Part shown: one piece after another, positions 42,313 through 50,964 of the stretch
Layout: each line of letters opens with the position of its first letter
Numbering within the stretch: the first letter of the stretch is position 1
DNA from: JALZAI01 sp038212215
Lineage (GTDB): Bacteria; Actinomycetota; Actinomycetes; Mycobacteriales; Jatrophihabitantaceae
DNA: 64,000 nucleotides
Direction of reading: 5' to 3'
Assembly: GCA_038212215.1 (NCBI GenBank)
Contig: JBBQUT010000007.1
Coordinates: 97,825 to 161,824 of the forward strand
Translations under genes and position numbers: made by a program
The notes under the pieces: model-generated
What the model was told of the DNA's origin: nothing
The model's database searches: none
The model's input: the letters and a program-made list of their open reading frames with translations, nothing else

Positions 42313-43116
42313 TCAGGCGTAGTTCATGGCGCGGCGTTGGCTGGAGCCCATGAGCCGGACGACTGTGCGGCGCGGCAGGAACCTGCTGGCGAGGGCGATC
42401 GGGCGGCCGTTGGTGATCACCGAAGGACGCCCGGAGCGCCGATCGATGGTCTTCAGAGCGATCCGCACGACCTTCTGAGGCGCAATGCGCTTCGCGCCGT
42501 AGTCGGCTGACTGGCTGCCTGCGGCGTCGTAGAACTCCGTCTGCATCGCACCGGGGCAGATCGCGAGGACTCGCAGCCCGGTGCCGCGGCTTTCTTCCCA
42601 CAGCGACTCGGTGAAGCTGAGGACGAAGGCCTTCGTGGCGCCGTACACGCCGAGGTACGGAGTTGGCTGGAAGCCCAGCAGGCTCGCGACGTTGATCAAC
42701 ACTCCGCTGTCGGCGGAGCTCAGCGGTTCGATGTAGGCGCGGGTGAGATCGACCAGCGCGGCGACGTTCAACGCGATCATGCTCTGCAGCCGGTCGGCGT
42801 CCTCGTCCGGGAACGCATTGTGCGTACCGAAGCCGGCGTTGTTGACCAACCCGGTGGCATAGATGCCGCGCGCTTCAAGCTCGGCGCGCAGCGACCGGCC
42901 GGCGTCGAGTTGACCGAGGTCGCGGGCTATCGCGGTCACCGTCACCCCGTGCTGAAGGCTCAGTTCGTTAGCGAGCTTCTCCAGCCGGTCCGCCCGGCGG
43001 GCCACGAGCACGAGGTTGGCCCCGCGCTGAGCCAGTTGGCGGGCGAACTCCTCGCCGAGCCCGGAGCTGGCTCCGGTGACGATGACGGTCTGGTTGCGGT
43101 AGTCGATTGTGCTCAT
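42313..43116 (-). CDS. Short-chain dehydrogenase (DltE/YqjQ-like)
   Basis: A 267-residue SDR. VIVTGASSGLGEEFARQLAQ and LVARRADRLEKLA (Arg pair, favouring NADP) open the fold; NNAGFGTHN, NVASLLGFQPTPYLG and YGATK follow. SFTESLWEESRGTGLRVLAI is the usual helix after the Lys. The C-terminal 40 residues are basic and hydrophobic. Probable reductase of a carbonyl substrate; divergent from a TetR gene and upstream of the aldehyde dehydrogenase operon by 61 bases. Confidence 0.9.
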   Translation of the reverse strand: MSTIDYRNQTVIVTGASSGLGEEFARQLAQRGANLVLVARRADRLEKLANELSLQHGVTVTAIARDLGQLDAGRSLRAELEARGIYATGLVNNAGFGTHNAFPDEDADRLQSMIALNVAALVDLTRAYIEPLSSADSGVLINVASLLGFQPTPYLGVYGATKAFVLSFTESLWEESRGTGLRVLAICPGAMQTEFYDAAGSQSADYGAKRIAPQKVVRIALKTIDRRSGRPSVITNGRPIALASRFLPRRTVVRLMGSSQRRAMNYA

Positions 43117-43119
43117 GAC

Positions 43120-43151
43120 TGCACTCTACGCACGAACATGCACTCTATGCA
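43120..43151. promoter_or_regulatory. Tandem TGCA-type operator between SDR and TetR genes
   Basis: TGCACTCTACGCA (43120-43132) and TGCACTCTATGCA (43139-43151) are near-identical 13-mers, 19 bases centre to centre, each an imperfect palindrome TGCA-N5-YGCA. They fill the 72-base divergent region and would bind two regulator dimers on about the same face of the helix. Confidence 0.6.
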
Positions 43152-43188
43152 ACTTCTTTCTTGAGGTAAACGGTTGTACCATAAGTGC

Positions 43189-43779
43189 ATGAGTTCAACC
43201 GTGTCGCCGATCCGTGCGCAGACCCGTGTCGTGGTGCGCTCGTTGCTGGCCCGGACTGCTCTGGACCTGTTCGCGATCAAGGGCTACGACGAGACCACCG
43301 TCGAGGAGGTCGCCGTGGCGGCCGGTGTCTCTCGGCGGACGCTGTTCAATTACTTCCGCAGCAAGGAGGACCTCGCGCTCAGCAGCCTGTCCGAACAGGG
43401 TGAGCTGATCGCCGCCCGATTCGGCGAACGGCCCGCCGACGAAGATCTCTGGACGTCGCTGCGGATGGCCTTCCATGTACTGGACGAAATTGAGATCAGC
43501 GCCGAGGAGCGCCTCGCGATGGCCACGGTGATGTTCGGCAACGAGTCGTTGCGCGCCGGGCACGCCGAGAAGCAAGCCCGCTGGCAGGACCTGATCGCAC
43601 CGCTGATCGAGGCGCGGTTGCCCGACTCCGAGCGCCGTCGGCTTGAGGCCCGCGCTATCGCGGCCGCTGCGATTACCTGCCTGCAAACCGCGTGGGAGGA
43701 ATGGGTGCGGCTCAGAGGACAGGCCGAACTCTTCGAGCTGTACGACGCAGCTGTGCTGGCCGTCCGCGATCAAGGCTGA
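43189..43779 (+). CDS. TetR-family transcriptional regulator
   Basis: A 196-residue regulator starting at ATG 43189; a TTG at 43174 is less likely. LDLFAIKGYDETTVEEVAVA, AAGVSRRTLFNYFRSKEDLA is the TetR helix-turn-helix. No clear Shine-Dalgarno is visible, and a -10-like TACCAT lies just upstream, so the message may be leaderless. It is divergent from the SDR-aldehyde dehydrogenase-GFA genes and probably represses them through the tandem TGCA sites. Confidence 0.9.
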   Translation: MSSTVSPIRAQTRVVVRSLLARTALDLFAIKGYDETTVEEVAVAAGVSRRTLFNYFRSKEDLALSSLSEQGELIAARFGERPADEDLWTSLRMAFHVLDEIEISAEERLAMATVMFGNESLRAGHAEKQARWQDLIAPLIEARLPDSERRRLEARAIAAAAITCLQTAWEEWVRLRGQAELFELYDAAVLAVRDQG

Positions 43780-44229
43780 GCCGGCACCAGCGCGTTCGCG
43801 GCCGCGAACGCCTCAAGCTCACCGCGGACATCTCCCGCAGGCTGATACACGATCCCGGTCACGCCTCGGACGGCAAGCTGCGCCACCGCATCGGTGCCTC
43901 GCCGGCGGTGCCGGTGAGGGTCGCTTGTTTCAGCATCGTATGGGCGCCCGCGTTCCAGGCCGCGTTGTCCGCAACGTTCACTCGCAGCAGGTGCCAACGA
44001 TGAACCGTCAGATGACGGTGCTGAGGCGCTTCGCCTGGATATGGGCCAACTACTCGGGTCCGCTGGGCAACCCGGCGAGCGCCTGCGCTCCGCCAGGTTC
44101 ATAGGTGATGTGGAAGACCTGCGCCAGGCCGAGGCCGGCGGCGGCGCGCAGCCGGTCGCCATCGAGCGGTTCGCCATCCTCGAGAATCGTTCCGTAGAGG
44201 AGGATTGACAGGTTGCCGAACTGCTCGGT
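43770..44229 (-). pseudogene. Decayed luciferase-like oxidoreductase
   Basis: Minus-strand fragments in different frames. The C-terminal piece DAVAQLAVRGVTGIVYQPAG and RGELEAFAAA (43770-43895) matches the end of F420/flavin luciferase-like monooxygenases. Upstream, FGNLSILLYGTILEDGEPLD and RLRAAAGLGLAQVFHITYEP (44050-44229) reads as part of the same type of protein, with a stop in between. No nucleotide stretch supports one intact frame. The 3' end overlaps the TetR 3' end by 10 bases. Confidence 0.6.
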
Positions 44230-44325
44230 TCCCGGGGACGCTGCCGACGACCAGTAGCACGTCGGCGAGCGTGCCCCGCTACCTCGATGCCCTTCGGTCC
44301 GATGGCACGGATGTTCAGCGAGCCT

Positions 44326-44493
44326 CGAAAAGGGCTGCACCTCGAGCGTGCGGCATTCATCTCGAGCATCGGCCAGCGCGGCGCTCAGGCTGCGATGGCC
44401 GGCTACATCGAGCAGACAGCCGCGCTCACCGACCTACCGGCATACGACAGAGCCACCTTCGAGCGGATGAGGGAAAGCGGGGGCCTGCTCTAG
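44326..44493 (+). pseudogene. Fragment resembling an enoyl-CoA hydratase C-terminus
   Basis: An open frame ending at the stop at 44491-44493 encodes LERAAFISSIGQRGAQAAMA, then GYIEQTAALTDLPAYDRATF. The pattern resembles the C-terminal helices of crotonase-family proteins. No start, RBS or upstream domain exists; the frame simply runs in from unrelated sequence. It is another broken gene at this edge of the islet, close to the tRNA. Confidence 0.45.
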
Positions 44494-44522
44494 ACCGCGG
44501 GCACCTTCGAAGCACGACCCGT

Positions 44523-44533
44523 GATTCGAACCC
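44523..44533. repeat. Copy of tRNA T-arm sequence (GATTCGAACCC), possible att remnant
   Basis: The 11-mer GATTCGAACCC is identical to the T-arm segment of the tRNA-Ala gene at 44710-44720, in the same orientation. The surrounding bases would give a T-arm with one mismatch but no rest of a tRNA. It may be a displaced tRNA 3'-end fragment left by an integration, or chance. Confidence 0.35.
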
Positions 44534-44623
44534 GATCGCACATCGCAATTTATGAGCCTTGAGCGTCGACACACGGAATCCCTTGTTTCCGGGATTTCTG
44601 TCGCGCCCGTGATCTCCGGCGCG

Positions 44624-44645
44624 GGGTCAAACGAGGGTCAAACGA
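44624..44645 (+). repeat. Tandem GGGTCAAACGA repeat, right copy
   Basis: Two perfect 11-base units GGGTCAAACGA, 44624-44634 and 44635-44645. They lie 50 bases from the tRNA-Ala 3' end and match the GGGTCAA pair at 38151-38170. Units of one helical turn fit protein-binding sites such as integrase or excisionase arms (inference). Confidence 0.6.
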
Positions 44646-44673
44646 TCTTGGACGCACCAAGGAGGCCACGGAG

Positions 44674-44692
44674 GCCCCAGAAACACTGGGGC
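44674..44692 (-). terminator. tRNA-Ala terminator hairpin
   Basis: GCCCCAG (44674-44680) and CTGGGGC (44686-44692) form a perfect 7-bp stem with a 5-base loop, 5 bases past the tRNA 3' end on the minus strand. The position is right for ending the tRNA transcript. Confidence 0.65.
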
Positions 44693-44697
44693 ATATG

Positions 44698-44771
44698 TGG
44701 AGCTGAGGGGATTCGAACCCCTGACCCCCTCGATGCGAACGAGGTGCGCTACCGGACTGCGCCACAGCCCC
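44698..44771 (-). tRNA. tRNA-Ala (anticodon CGC)
   Basis: Read on the minus strand, GGGGCTG pairs with CAGCTCC; the third pair is G-U, the G3:U70 identity element of alanine tRNAs. The D arm is GCGC-type with TCCGGTA loop, the anticodon stem CCTCG/CGAGG encloses TTCGCAT, giving anticodon CGC for GCG codons. The T arm is GGGG-TTCGAAT-CCCC. The length is 74 and CCA is not encoded. It separates the catabolic/accessory region from the core genes. Confidence 0.96.
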
Positions 44772-44837
44772 GAGACCGGGAATGGCCCGCGGAATACCGC
44801 CGTGGACCGACGATCAGGTTAGCAGGACGCGCGGCGC

Positions 44838-45515
44838 CTACGACGCCTGACGCTGGCGCTCGGCGTGCGACCCGTCCTCGTGATAGAGACCGGTCAGATC
44901 AACCGTGTCCATGGAGTGCAGGTCGATGTCGTCGTCATCGATGCGCACGACCGACTCGGGCGCCTCGGTGAAATACGTGCTGTCGTCGGTCGCATCGACA
45001 TCACGGCCTCTGCGCTGCGTCGCGCGCTGTTGGCGAGTCAGGCGCCGCTCGCGATCTCGGAGCGCCTGGCTGCGCAGGAACCAGAGATAGCTCACGAGAC
45101 CGAGCCCGAACGCACCGGCCGCCAGCCACCACACGCCGCTACGCAGCAGGCCCGCGACCGCAAATGCGACAACACCGATCCCGAGGATCGCCAACGATCG
45201 CCGTCGCCGCTTCATCATGCGGGCGCGCGCTTCGGACATATCCGAGCGGTCGACGGGATACATGAGGGCCTCCTGGGCGGCTGGCACGGGGCGTCGGGTC
45301 GAAAGAGCGGCGGCGGTGTGGTGATTGCTCGGCACGAAGACTTCCGAACGAGCGTTGGCGGTACGGCTTCGTCGGCCGAGAGCACGCATCGAGCGTCCGA
45401 AACCGTCGACCGAGCGCTCGCGCCGACGCTCGTCGCTGCGACGCACCACCATCGGCACAACGACAATCAACCACAGGACGGCCAGGACGAAGACCGTCAT
45501 CATTGGTGACAGCAC
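44838..45515 (-). CDS. glpR: Membrane protein of the GlpR/SepX family (cell division)
   Basis: A 225-residue protein. The N-terminal segment MMTVFVLAVLWLIVVVPMVV is a transmembrane helix followed by a basic stretch RRSDERRRERS. Two more hydrophobic helices lie at about residues 105-150 (LAILGIGVVAFAVAGLL, WWLAAGAFGLGLVSYLWFL). The tail is acidic. This layout and its position beside a MoeA-like gene match GlpR of corynebacteria and SepX of streptomycetes, a membrane receptor for the MoeA-like protein Glp that links to FtsZ at the septum. That role is taken from family knowledge. Confidence 0.75.
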   Translation of the reverse strand: MLSPMMTVFVLAVLWLIVVVPMVVRRSDERRRERSVDGFGRSMRALGRRSRTANARSEVFVPSNHHTAAALSTRRPVPAAQEALMYPVDRSDMSEARARMMKRRRRSLAILGIGVVAFAVAGLLRSGVWWLAAGAFGLGLVSYLWFLRSQALRDRERRLTRQQRATQRRGRDVDATDDSTYFTEAPESVVRIDDDDIDLHSMDTVDLTGLYHEDGSHAERQRQAS

Positions 45516-45523
45516 TTCGGCCC

Positions 45524-45541
45524 CCAGTCACACCAGTCACA
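45524..45541. repeat. Tandem CCAGTCACA repeat upstream of glpR
   Basis: Two adjacent 9-base copies of CCAGTCACA (45524-45532, 45533-45541) lie just before the glpR GTG on the minus strand, in the 109-base gap after the GNAT gene. They could be a regulator site for glpR. Confidence 0.35.
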
Positions 45542-45624
45542 ACCTCCCGCAAAAGGTATCGAGGGCGTGCGGCAAGCTCTGGCACCTGCCCCGGCGTGTC
45601 GGTGGGCAACCAAAATGTCGCGAA

Positions 45625-46260
45625 CTATGGAACGGCGCGCCAGGACGGCGCGGCAGGCAGCGACGGCAGGCGCGACAACAGGGTCGCGCCGCCCAACTCT
45701 TCGATGGTGATGGCGAACGCGGCGTGATCTCGCCAAGCGCCGTCGATATCGAGGTAGCGCTCGTAGAAACCTTCGCGGCGCAGGCCCAATTTCTCGACCA
45801 CGCGCAAGCTGGCCTGGTTCTCGGGACGAATATCGATCTCGGCTCGGTGCAGTCCGACCGCCGTGAAGCAGTGGTCGATCACGAGCGCCAGGCCGGTCGG
45901 CACGATCCCGCGGCCGGCCAGCGCGCCGTCGATCCAATAGCCGATCGTGCACGAGCGCTGCACGCCGTGCACGATGTTGGACGCATTGACTTGCCCAGCC
46001 AGGCGGCCACCGTAGAGCAGCATGAACGGCAGCATCGTACCGGCGCGCGCCGCCTTGCGGGTTGCCGAGTGCAGTTGCGGCCACGCGCCGGGGGTGTTGC
46101 GCTCGTCCCACCCGTACGGCGAGGACGGCTCCCACGGCTCCAGCCAGGTCTTGTTGCGCAGCCGGATCTCGCTCCACGCTCGCGCGTCGCGCAGTCGCGG
46201 AGCGCGCAGCGAGACCGGTCCGGCGCCAAGATCGGCCGGCCAACCCGGGTGATTGTTCAT
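45625..46260 (-). CDS. GNAT-family N-acetyltransferase (RimJ/RimL type)
   Basis: A 211-residue acetyltransferase. VSLRAPRLRDARAWSEIRLR is the typical RimJ-type start, IGYWIDGALAGRGIVPTGLA the acetyl-CoA-binding motif A (GxGxxT-like), and NQASLRVVEKLGLRREGFYE the motif B that marks RimJ/RimL enzymes. It probably acetylates a protein N-terminus. It is part of the leftward run galU, moeA/glp, GNAT, glpR that is common in actinobacteria. Confidence 0.9.
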   Translation of the reverse strand: MNNHPGWPADLGAGPVSLRAPRLRDARAWSEIRLRNKTWLEPWEPSSPYGWDERNTPGAWPQLHSATRKAARAGTMLPFMLLYGGRLAGQVNASNIVHGVQRSCTIGYWIDGALAGRGIVPTGLALVIDHCFTAVGLHRAEIDIRPENQASLRVVEKLGLRREGFYERYLDIDGAWRDHAAFAITIEELGGATLLSRLPSLPAAPSWRAVP

Positions 46261-46291
46261 CGAGGTGCTCGCAGGGGTGCAGGCCGCGAAA

Positions 46292-47533
<1,242 letters not shown>

Positions 47534-47544
47534 GTGGACTCCCT

Positions 47545-48441
47545 TCAGTTATCGATCTCGGTGGACACATACTCGCGCAGCCACGCACCGAACTTCGCAC
47601 CGATCTCAGGGTGCCGCACGGCGAGTTGAACGAATGCCTTGACGTACTCGAAGCGGTCACCGGTGTCGTAGCGGCGGCCGCTGAACACAACGCCGTGCAC
47701 GGGCACGCCGCGTCCGGCCAACGCCTTCATCGCATCGGTCAGCTGGATCTCCCCGCCTGCACCGGCCTGGGTCGTGCGCAGCGCGTCGAAAATCTCCGGC
47801 GGCAGCACGTATCGGCCGATGATCGCCAGCGTGCTCGGCGCCTCTGCGGCAGGCGGCTTCTCGACGAGGTCGGAGATCGCGACGACCTCGTCGGACTGCG
47901 TGCTGCCCGCAGCCAGCGTCACGGCGCCGTAGCGGCTGATGTTCGCCGGCCCGACGTCGATCAGGCCCAGCACGATGCCGCCGTACTCATCGAATACGTC
48001 GATCATCTTGGCGAGCAAATGATCCCGGTCGTCGATGAGATCGTCGGGAAGCAGCACCGCGAACGGCTCACCGGCGGAGAATTCCGCACCGTGGGCGACC
48101 GCGTCGCCCAGACCGCGCGGCTGCAACTGCTCGACCTCGTGGATGGTGGCCAGTGCGGGCGCGCGGCGAACGAGCGCCAGTCCAGCCTGGTCGCCTTTCG
48201 CCTCGAGCGCGGCCTCTAGTTCGTCGTCGGTCCGGAAATAATTGCCGATCGCGGCCTTTCCCGCGCTGACGACAAGGAGCACGTCCGAGACGCCGTGCGC
48301 TGCCGCTTCTGCGACGACGAACTCCAGTGCCGGCGTGCTGACGAGAGGCGCTAGCTCTTTCGGGACGGACTTGGTGAGCGGCAGGAACCTCGTGCCCCGC
48401 CCGGCTGCGGGGATGAGGGCCTTGGTGACGCGGCTGGACAT
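47545..48441 (-). CDS. galU: UTP-glucose-1-phosphate uridylyltransferase
   Basis: A 298-residue GalU. KALIPAAGRGTRFLPLTKSV, PKELAPLVSTPALEFVV is the nucleotide-binding signature; LGLIDVGPANISRYGAV and the later FSGRRYDTGDRFEYVKAFVQ are typical. It makes UDP-glucose for cell wall glycans and trehalose. It is the first gene of the leftward operon, divergent from the 5-formyltetrahydrofolate cyclo-ligase by 31 bases; this order is conserved in many actinobacteria. Confidence 0.96.
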   Translation of the reverse strand: MSSRVTKALIPAAGRGTRFLPLTKSVPKELAPLVSTPALEFVVAEAAAHGVSDVLLVVSAGKAAIGNYFRTDDELEAALEAKGDQAGLALVRRAPALATIHEVEQLQPRGLGDAVAHGAEFSAGEPFAVLLPDDLIDDRDHLLAKMIDVFDEYGGIVLGLIDVGPANISRYGAVTLAAGSTQSDEVVAISDLVEKPPAAEAPSTLAIIGRYVLPPEIFDALRTTQAGAGGEIQLTDAMKALAGRGVPVHGVVFSGRRYDTGDRFEYVKAFVQLAVRHPEIGAKFGAWLREYVSTEIDN

Positions 48442-48472
48442 GCGCCGAGACTAACCGGGCGAGAATGCGTTC

Positions 48473-49018
48473 ATGCAGCCCACGGACAAGTTCGCCCTAC
48501 GTAAGGTGTTCGGTGCCCAGCGCCGCGAGCGCACGGCCGAGCACCTGGAACTGGCGCGCAGCCGGATCCGGCGGCACATCCTCGATCGGTGCACGTGGTC
48601 AAGCGTGGCGGCCTACATGCCGATGCGCACCGAGCCCGGATCGCACGAGCTGCTCGACGAGTTGCACCGACGCGGTACGAAGGTGTTTGTTCCGAGCGTT
48701 CTGGCGGACAACGACCTCGATTGGAGGCCCTACCCGGCGGGCGATGCGCTCGGTGTCGACGCGATCGCGGCGGTGGATGTCGTGTTGGTGCCGGCTCTTG
48801 CCATCGCTCGGGACGGGACCCGCCTGGGTCGCGGCGGCGGCTCGTACGACCGTGCGCTGAAGCGCGTCGCAGCGGACATCGAGATCGTCGCGCTCCTTTT
48901 CGACGGCGAATTGGTGGACGAGCTGCCCAGCGACGATTGGGACATGCCGGTCACCGCGGCCGTTACACCGTCCGGCTGGCGGGCCGTGGGGGAATCCTGG
49001 CGCACTCTGCGTGGTTAG
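48473..49018 (+). CDS. 5-formyltetrahydrofolate cyclo-ligase
   Basis: A 181-residue enzyme. The N-terminal LRKVFGAQRRERTAEH matches the RxxR substrate-binding region and GTRLGRGGGSYDRAL is the ATP-binding GxGxGYYD-type motif. It converts 5-formyl-THF to 5,10-methenyl-THF with ATP. Divergent from galU and followed 45 bases later by the FmdB-type gene. Confidence 0.93.
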   Translation: MQPTDKFALRKVFGAQRRERTAEHLELARSRIRRHILDRCTWSSVAAYMPMRTEPGSHELLDELHRRGTKVFVPSVLADNDLDWRPYPAGDALGVDAIAAVDVVLVPALAIARDGTRLGRGGGSYDRALKRVAADIEIVALLFDGELVDELPSDDWDMPVTAAVTPSGWRAVGESWRTLRG

Positions 49019-49063
49019 CAGTCGTACACTGAGAGTGCCAGTGACCGGAAGGACCACGCCCCG

Positions 49064-49552
49064 ATGCCTACCTATCAGTACGCCTGCACCGATGCCGGGT
49101 GCGCGAACAGGTTCGAGCTCGTGCAGTCGTTCACAGACCCGTCCGTGAGCGAGTGTCCGGTGTGCGGGTCTGCGGTCCGCAAGGTGTACGGCTCCGTCGG
49201 CGTGGTGTTCAAGGGATCCGGCTTCTACCGCAACGACAGTCGCAAGGTTCCCGCGGAAGTCGGGGCGTCGTCGAACGGCGCGTCCGGCGATGCGAAGTCC
49301 TCCGACGCTAAGTCCTCCGACGCCAAGCCTTCCTCGGACACGAAGTCGGCTTCGGACGGCGGCAAGTCTTCCTCGGACACCAGCTCATCGAACGGCGGCT
49401 CATCGAACGGCGGCTCATCGAAGGGCGGCTCGCCGAACGGTCCGTCGTCCACTGGCAAGTCCGCGGACAGGAAGTCGGCCAACGGGTCGTCGCGGTCGGA
49501 CTCTGCATCGTCGAACCCCTCATCATCGGGTAAGGCCGCCGCCACCACCTGA
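49064..49552 (+). CDS. FmdB-family zinc ribbon protein with Ser/Gly/Lys-rich tail
   Basis: A 162-residue protein with GGAAGGA before the ATG. The first 60 residues, MPTYQYACTDAGCANRFELV and ECPVCGSAVRKVYGSVGVVF with FKGSGFYRND, are the FmdB/CxxC zinc-ribbon regulator domain. The remaining 100 residues are low complexity, with repeats of AKSSD and of SSNGG/SSKGG (49290-49440). The corresponding DNA is repetitive, so copy number may vary between strains. The tail is longer than usual and its role is unknown. Confidence 0.9.
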   Translation: MPTYQYACTDAGCANRFELVQSFTDPSVSECPVCGSAVRKVYGSVGVVFKGSGFYRNDSRKVPAEVGASSNGASGDAKSSDAKSSDAKPSSDTKSASDGGKSSSDTSSSNGGSSNGGSSKGGSPNGPSSTGKSADRKSANGSSRSDSASSNPSSSGKAAATT

Positions 49553-49633
49553 GGTTGTCCACAGCGCCCGGCGCCGTCCACAGCCGGCGGGTGACCTCCG
49601 GCAGGTGTCGGTCCGTGCGCCTACGTTCGCACC

Positions 49634-50089
49634 ATGTTCGCCTCGATGCGCCCGATGCTGGCGCGCCTGTCGCGTTGGCCGCGCCGAATCGGTGCTCTTG
49701 CCTGCCTGCTGCTTGCTGTGGCGAGCGCGTTACCCCCGCGAGGTGCGCCTCGACTGCACCACCCGGCGACGAGGACCGCTGACCTGCTGTTCGCTGGCGA
49801 AGTGGCGGTGACGGTAGTCGTGACGAGCACGCCGGACGGCCTGCACCAAGGCGATCGCATTGGCCTGCTCGCCGGCGCCGACGCCGACGGGGGCGGATCG
49901 GGCACTGCCGGATCGAGCGCCACGGCAAGCATGCTCGCCGATCGGCTGCGAGTGCTCGCCCCGCCGATCAAGGACGCGAGCGGAACCGATCCGCCGTCCG
50001 TACTGGTAGCGGCGCGGCGGGGCGACGCTCTCCGAATTGCCGCTCATTCCGGCCAGTCGATTTTCGTGATCATCGACCAAAGGCCCTAA
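49634..50089 (+). CDS. CpaB/RcpC-like SAF-domain secreted protein
   Basis: A 151-residue protein with a basic N-terminus and the hydrophobic segment IGALACLLLAVASAL, a signal or anchor. The rest, AVTVVVTSTPDGLHQGDRIG and the final PPSVLVAARRGDALRIAAHS, resembles the end of CpaB/RcpC Flp-pilus proteins, but the N-terminal SAF part is reduced. Such small proteins occur before mscL in many actinobacteria. Likely exported; function unknown. Confidence 0.7.
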   Translation: MFASMRPMLARLSRWPRRIGALACLLLAVASALPPRGAPRLHHPATRTADLLFAGEVAVTVVVTSTPDGLHQGDRIGLLAGADADGGGSGTAGSSATASMLADRLRVLAPPIKDASGTDPPSVLVAARRGDALRIAAHSGQSIFVIIDQRP

Positions 50090-50140
50090 GGTCAGCTCGC
50101 GGGTGGTAACGGACCGCCCACGATTGAAGAGGGCGTTACG

Positions 50141-50575
50141 GTGCTCAAAGGATTCAAAGATTTCATCATGCGGGGCAATGTCGTCGATCTCGCCGTCGCC
50201 GTAGTCATCGGCGCCGCATTCGGAGCGGTCGTGACCGCGTTAGTCTCCGACATCATCACGCCCATCATCGCAGCGATCGGAGGTCAGCCGAACTTTGCGG
50301 CGCTCAAATTCACTATCAATAAGAGCACATTCCTCTACGGTGACTTCCTCAACAAGGTCCTCTCGTTCGTGATCATTGCCGCGGCGATCTACTTTGTCGT
50401 GGTGATGCCCCTTAACGTGCTCGCCGAGCGGCGCGCGCGACGCCTGGCCAGCGGCGAAGAGGTCGCGGACGCCGAGGCCAAGGCAGAGGACGTCCAGTTG
50501 CTCGAGCAGATTCGTGACCTGCTGCAGGCGCAGAACGGTGCCGGTGGCCCGAGCGCGTCCCTCACCAAGACCTGA
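50141..50575 (+). CDS. mscL: Large-conductance mechanosensitive channel MscL
   Basis: A 144-residue MscL with a GTG start and GAAGAGGG upstream. FKDFIMRGNVVDLAVAVVIG is the N-terminal helix and first pore helix; FVIIAAAIYFVVVMPLNVL is the second membrane helix; the tail is charged and helical. It forms a pentameric channel that releases solutes on hypo-osmotic shock. The length is typical of actinobacteria. Convergent with the small gene at 50615-50836. Confidence 0.97.
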   Translation: MLKGFKDFIMRGNVVDLAVAVVIGAAFGAVVTALVSDIITPIIAAIGGQPNFAALKFTINKSTFLYGDFLNKVLSFVIIAAAIYFVVVMPLNVLAERRARRLASGEEVADAEAKAEDVQLLEQIRDLLQAQNGAGGPSASLTKT

Positions 50576-50614
50576 GCGAACGATCGCGCTGCGCGGTTGA
50601 TGGCGCGGGAACCG

Positions 50615-50836
50615 TCACCCGTGGTGGGGCGGGCGTTGGTCGCGGTACCAGTCGGCGTCGCGCCGCCCGGCGCTCGCTACGTCGCCCCACCCCACGTCGC
50701 GCTCGTCATCGGACACACCTGGCAGCACTGGCTCGTCGTCTTCGGACACGGTTTGTCGCGTTGGCGTGGCTGCCTGCGCTTCGTCAGCAAACAGTGGCTC
50801 GTGAGTTGACGGCGGCTCGGTAGGTGTGTCGGGCAC
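50615..50836 (-). CDS. Small acidic protein of unknown function (73 aa)
   Basis: A 73-residue protein from GTG 50836. DDERDVGWGD near residue 45 and the C-terminal DWYRDQRPPHHG are a pattern I associate with a family of short actinobacterial proteins often found next to mscL or moa genes. It is very acidic and Pro/Thr-rich in the first half. No function is known. Codon use matches a real gene. Confidence 0.65.
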   Translation of the reverse strand: MPDTPTEPPSTHEPLFADEAQAATPTRQTVSEDDEPVLPGVSDDERDVGWGDVASAGRRDADWYRDQRPPHHG

Positions 50837-50964
50837 CGCTCCAGTGTGCTCCGGCAACCCGGTTCGTCGAGTGCGGTGCTTTGATGGATGGCAAGCCCGG
50901 TCAGCGCCACCAACTCGCCCCGGTGACACCATATGAAGAGCGACACCAACTCAGGAGATCCCAC

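Noticed and set aside
44510..44545. A second tRNA gene
   Set aside because: Only a T-arm-like 11-mer is present; no acceptor, D or anticodon arm can be built.
49290..49440. Ser/Gly repeats in the FmdB-type gene as a mobile repeat
   Set aside because: They are in frame, compositionally biased and confined to the coding tail, so they are low-complexity protein sequence.
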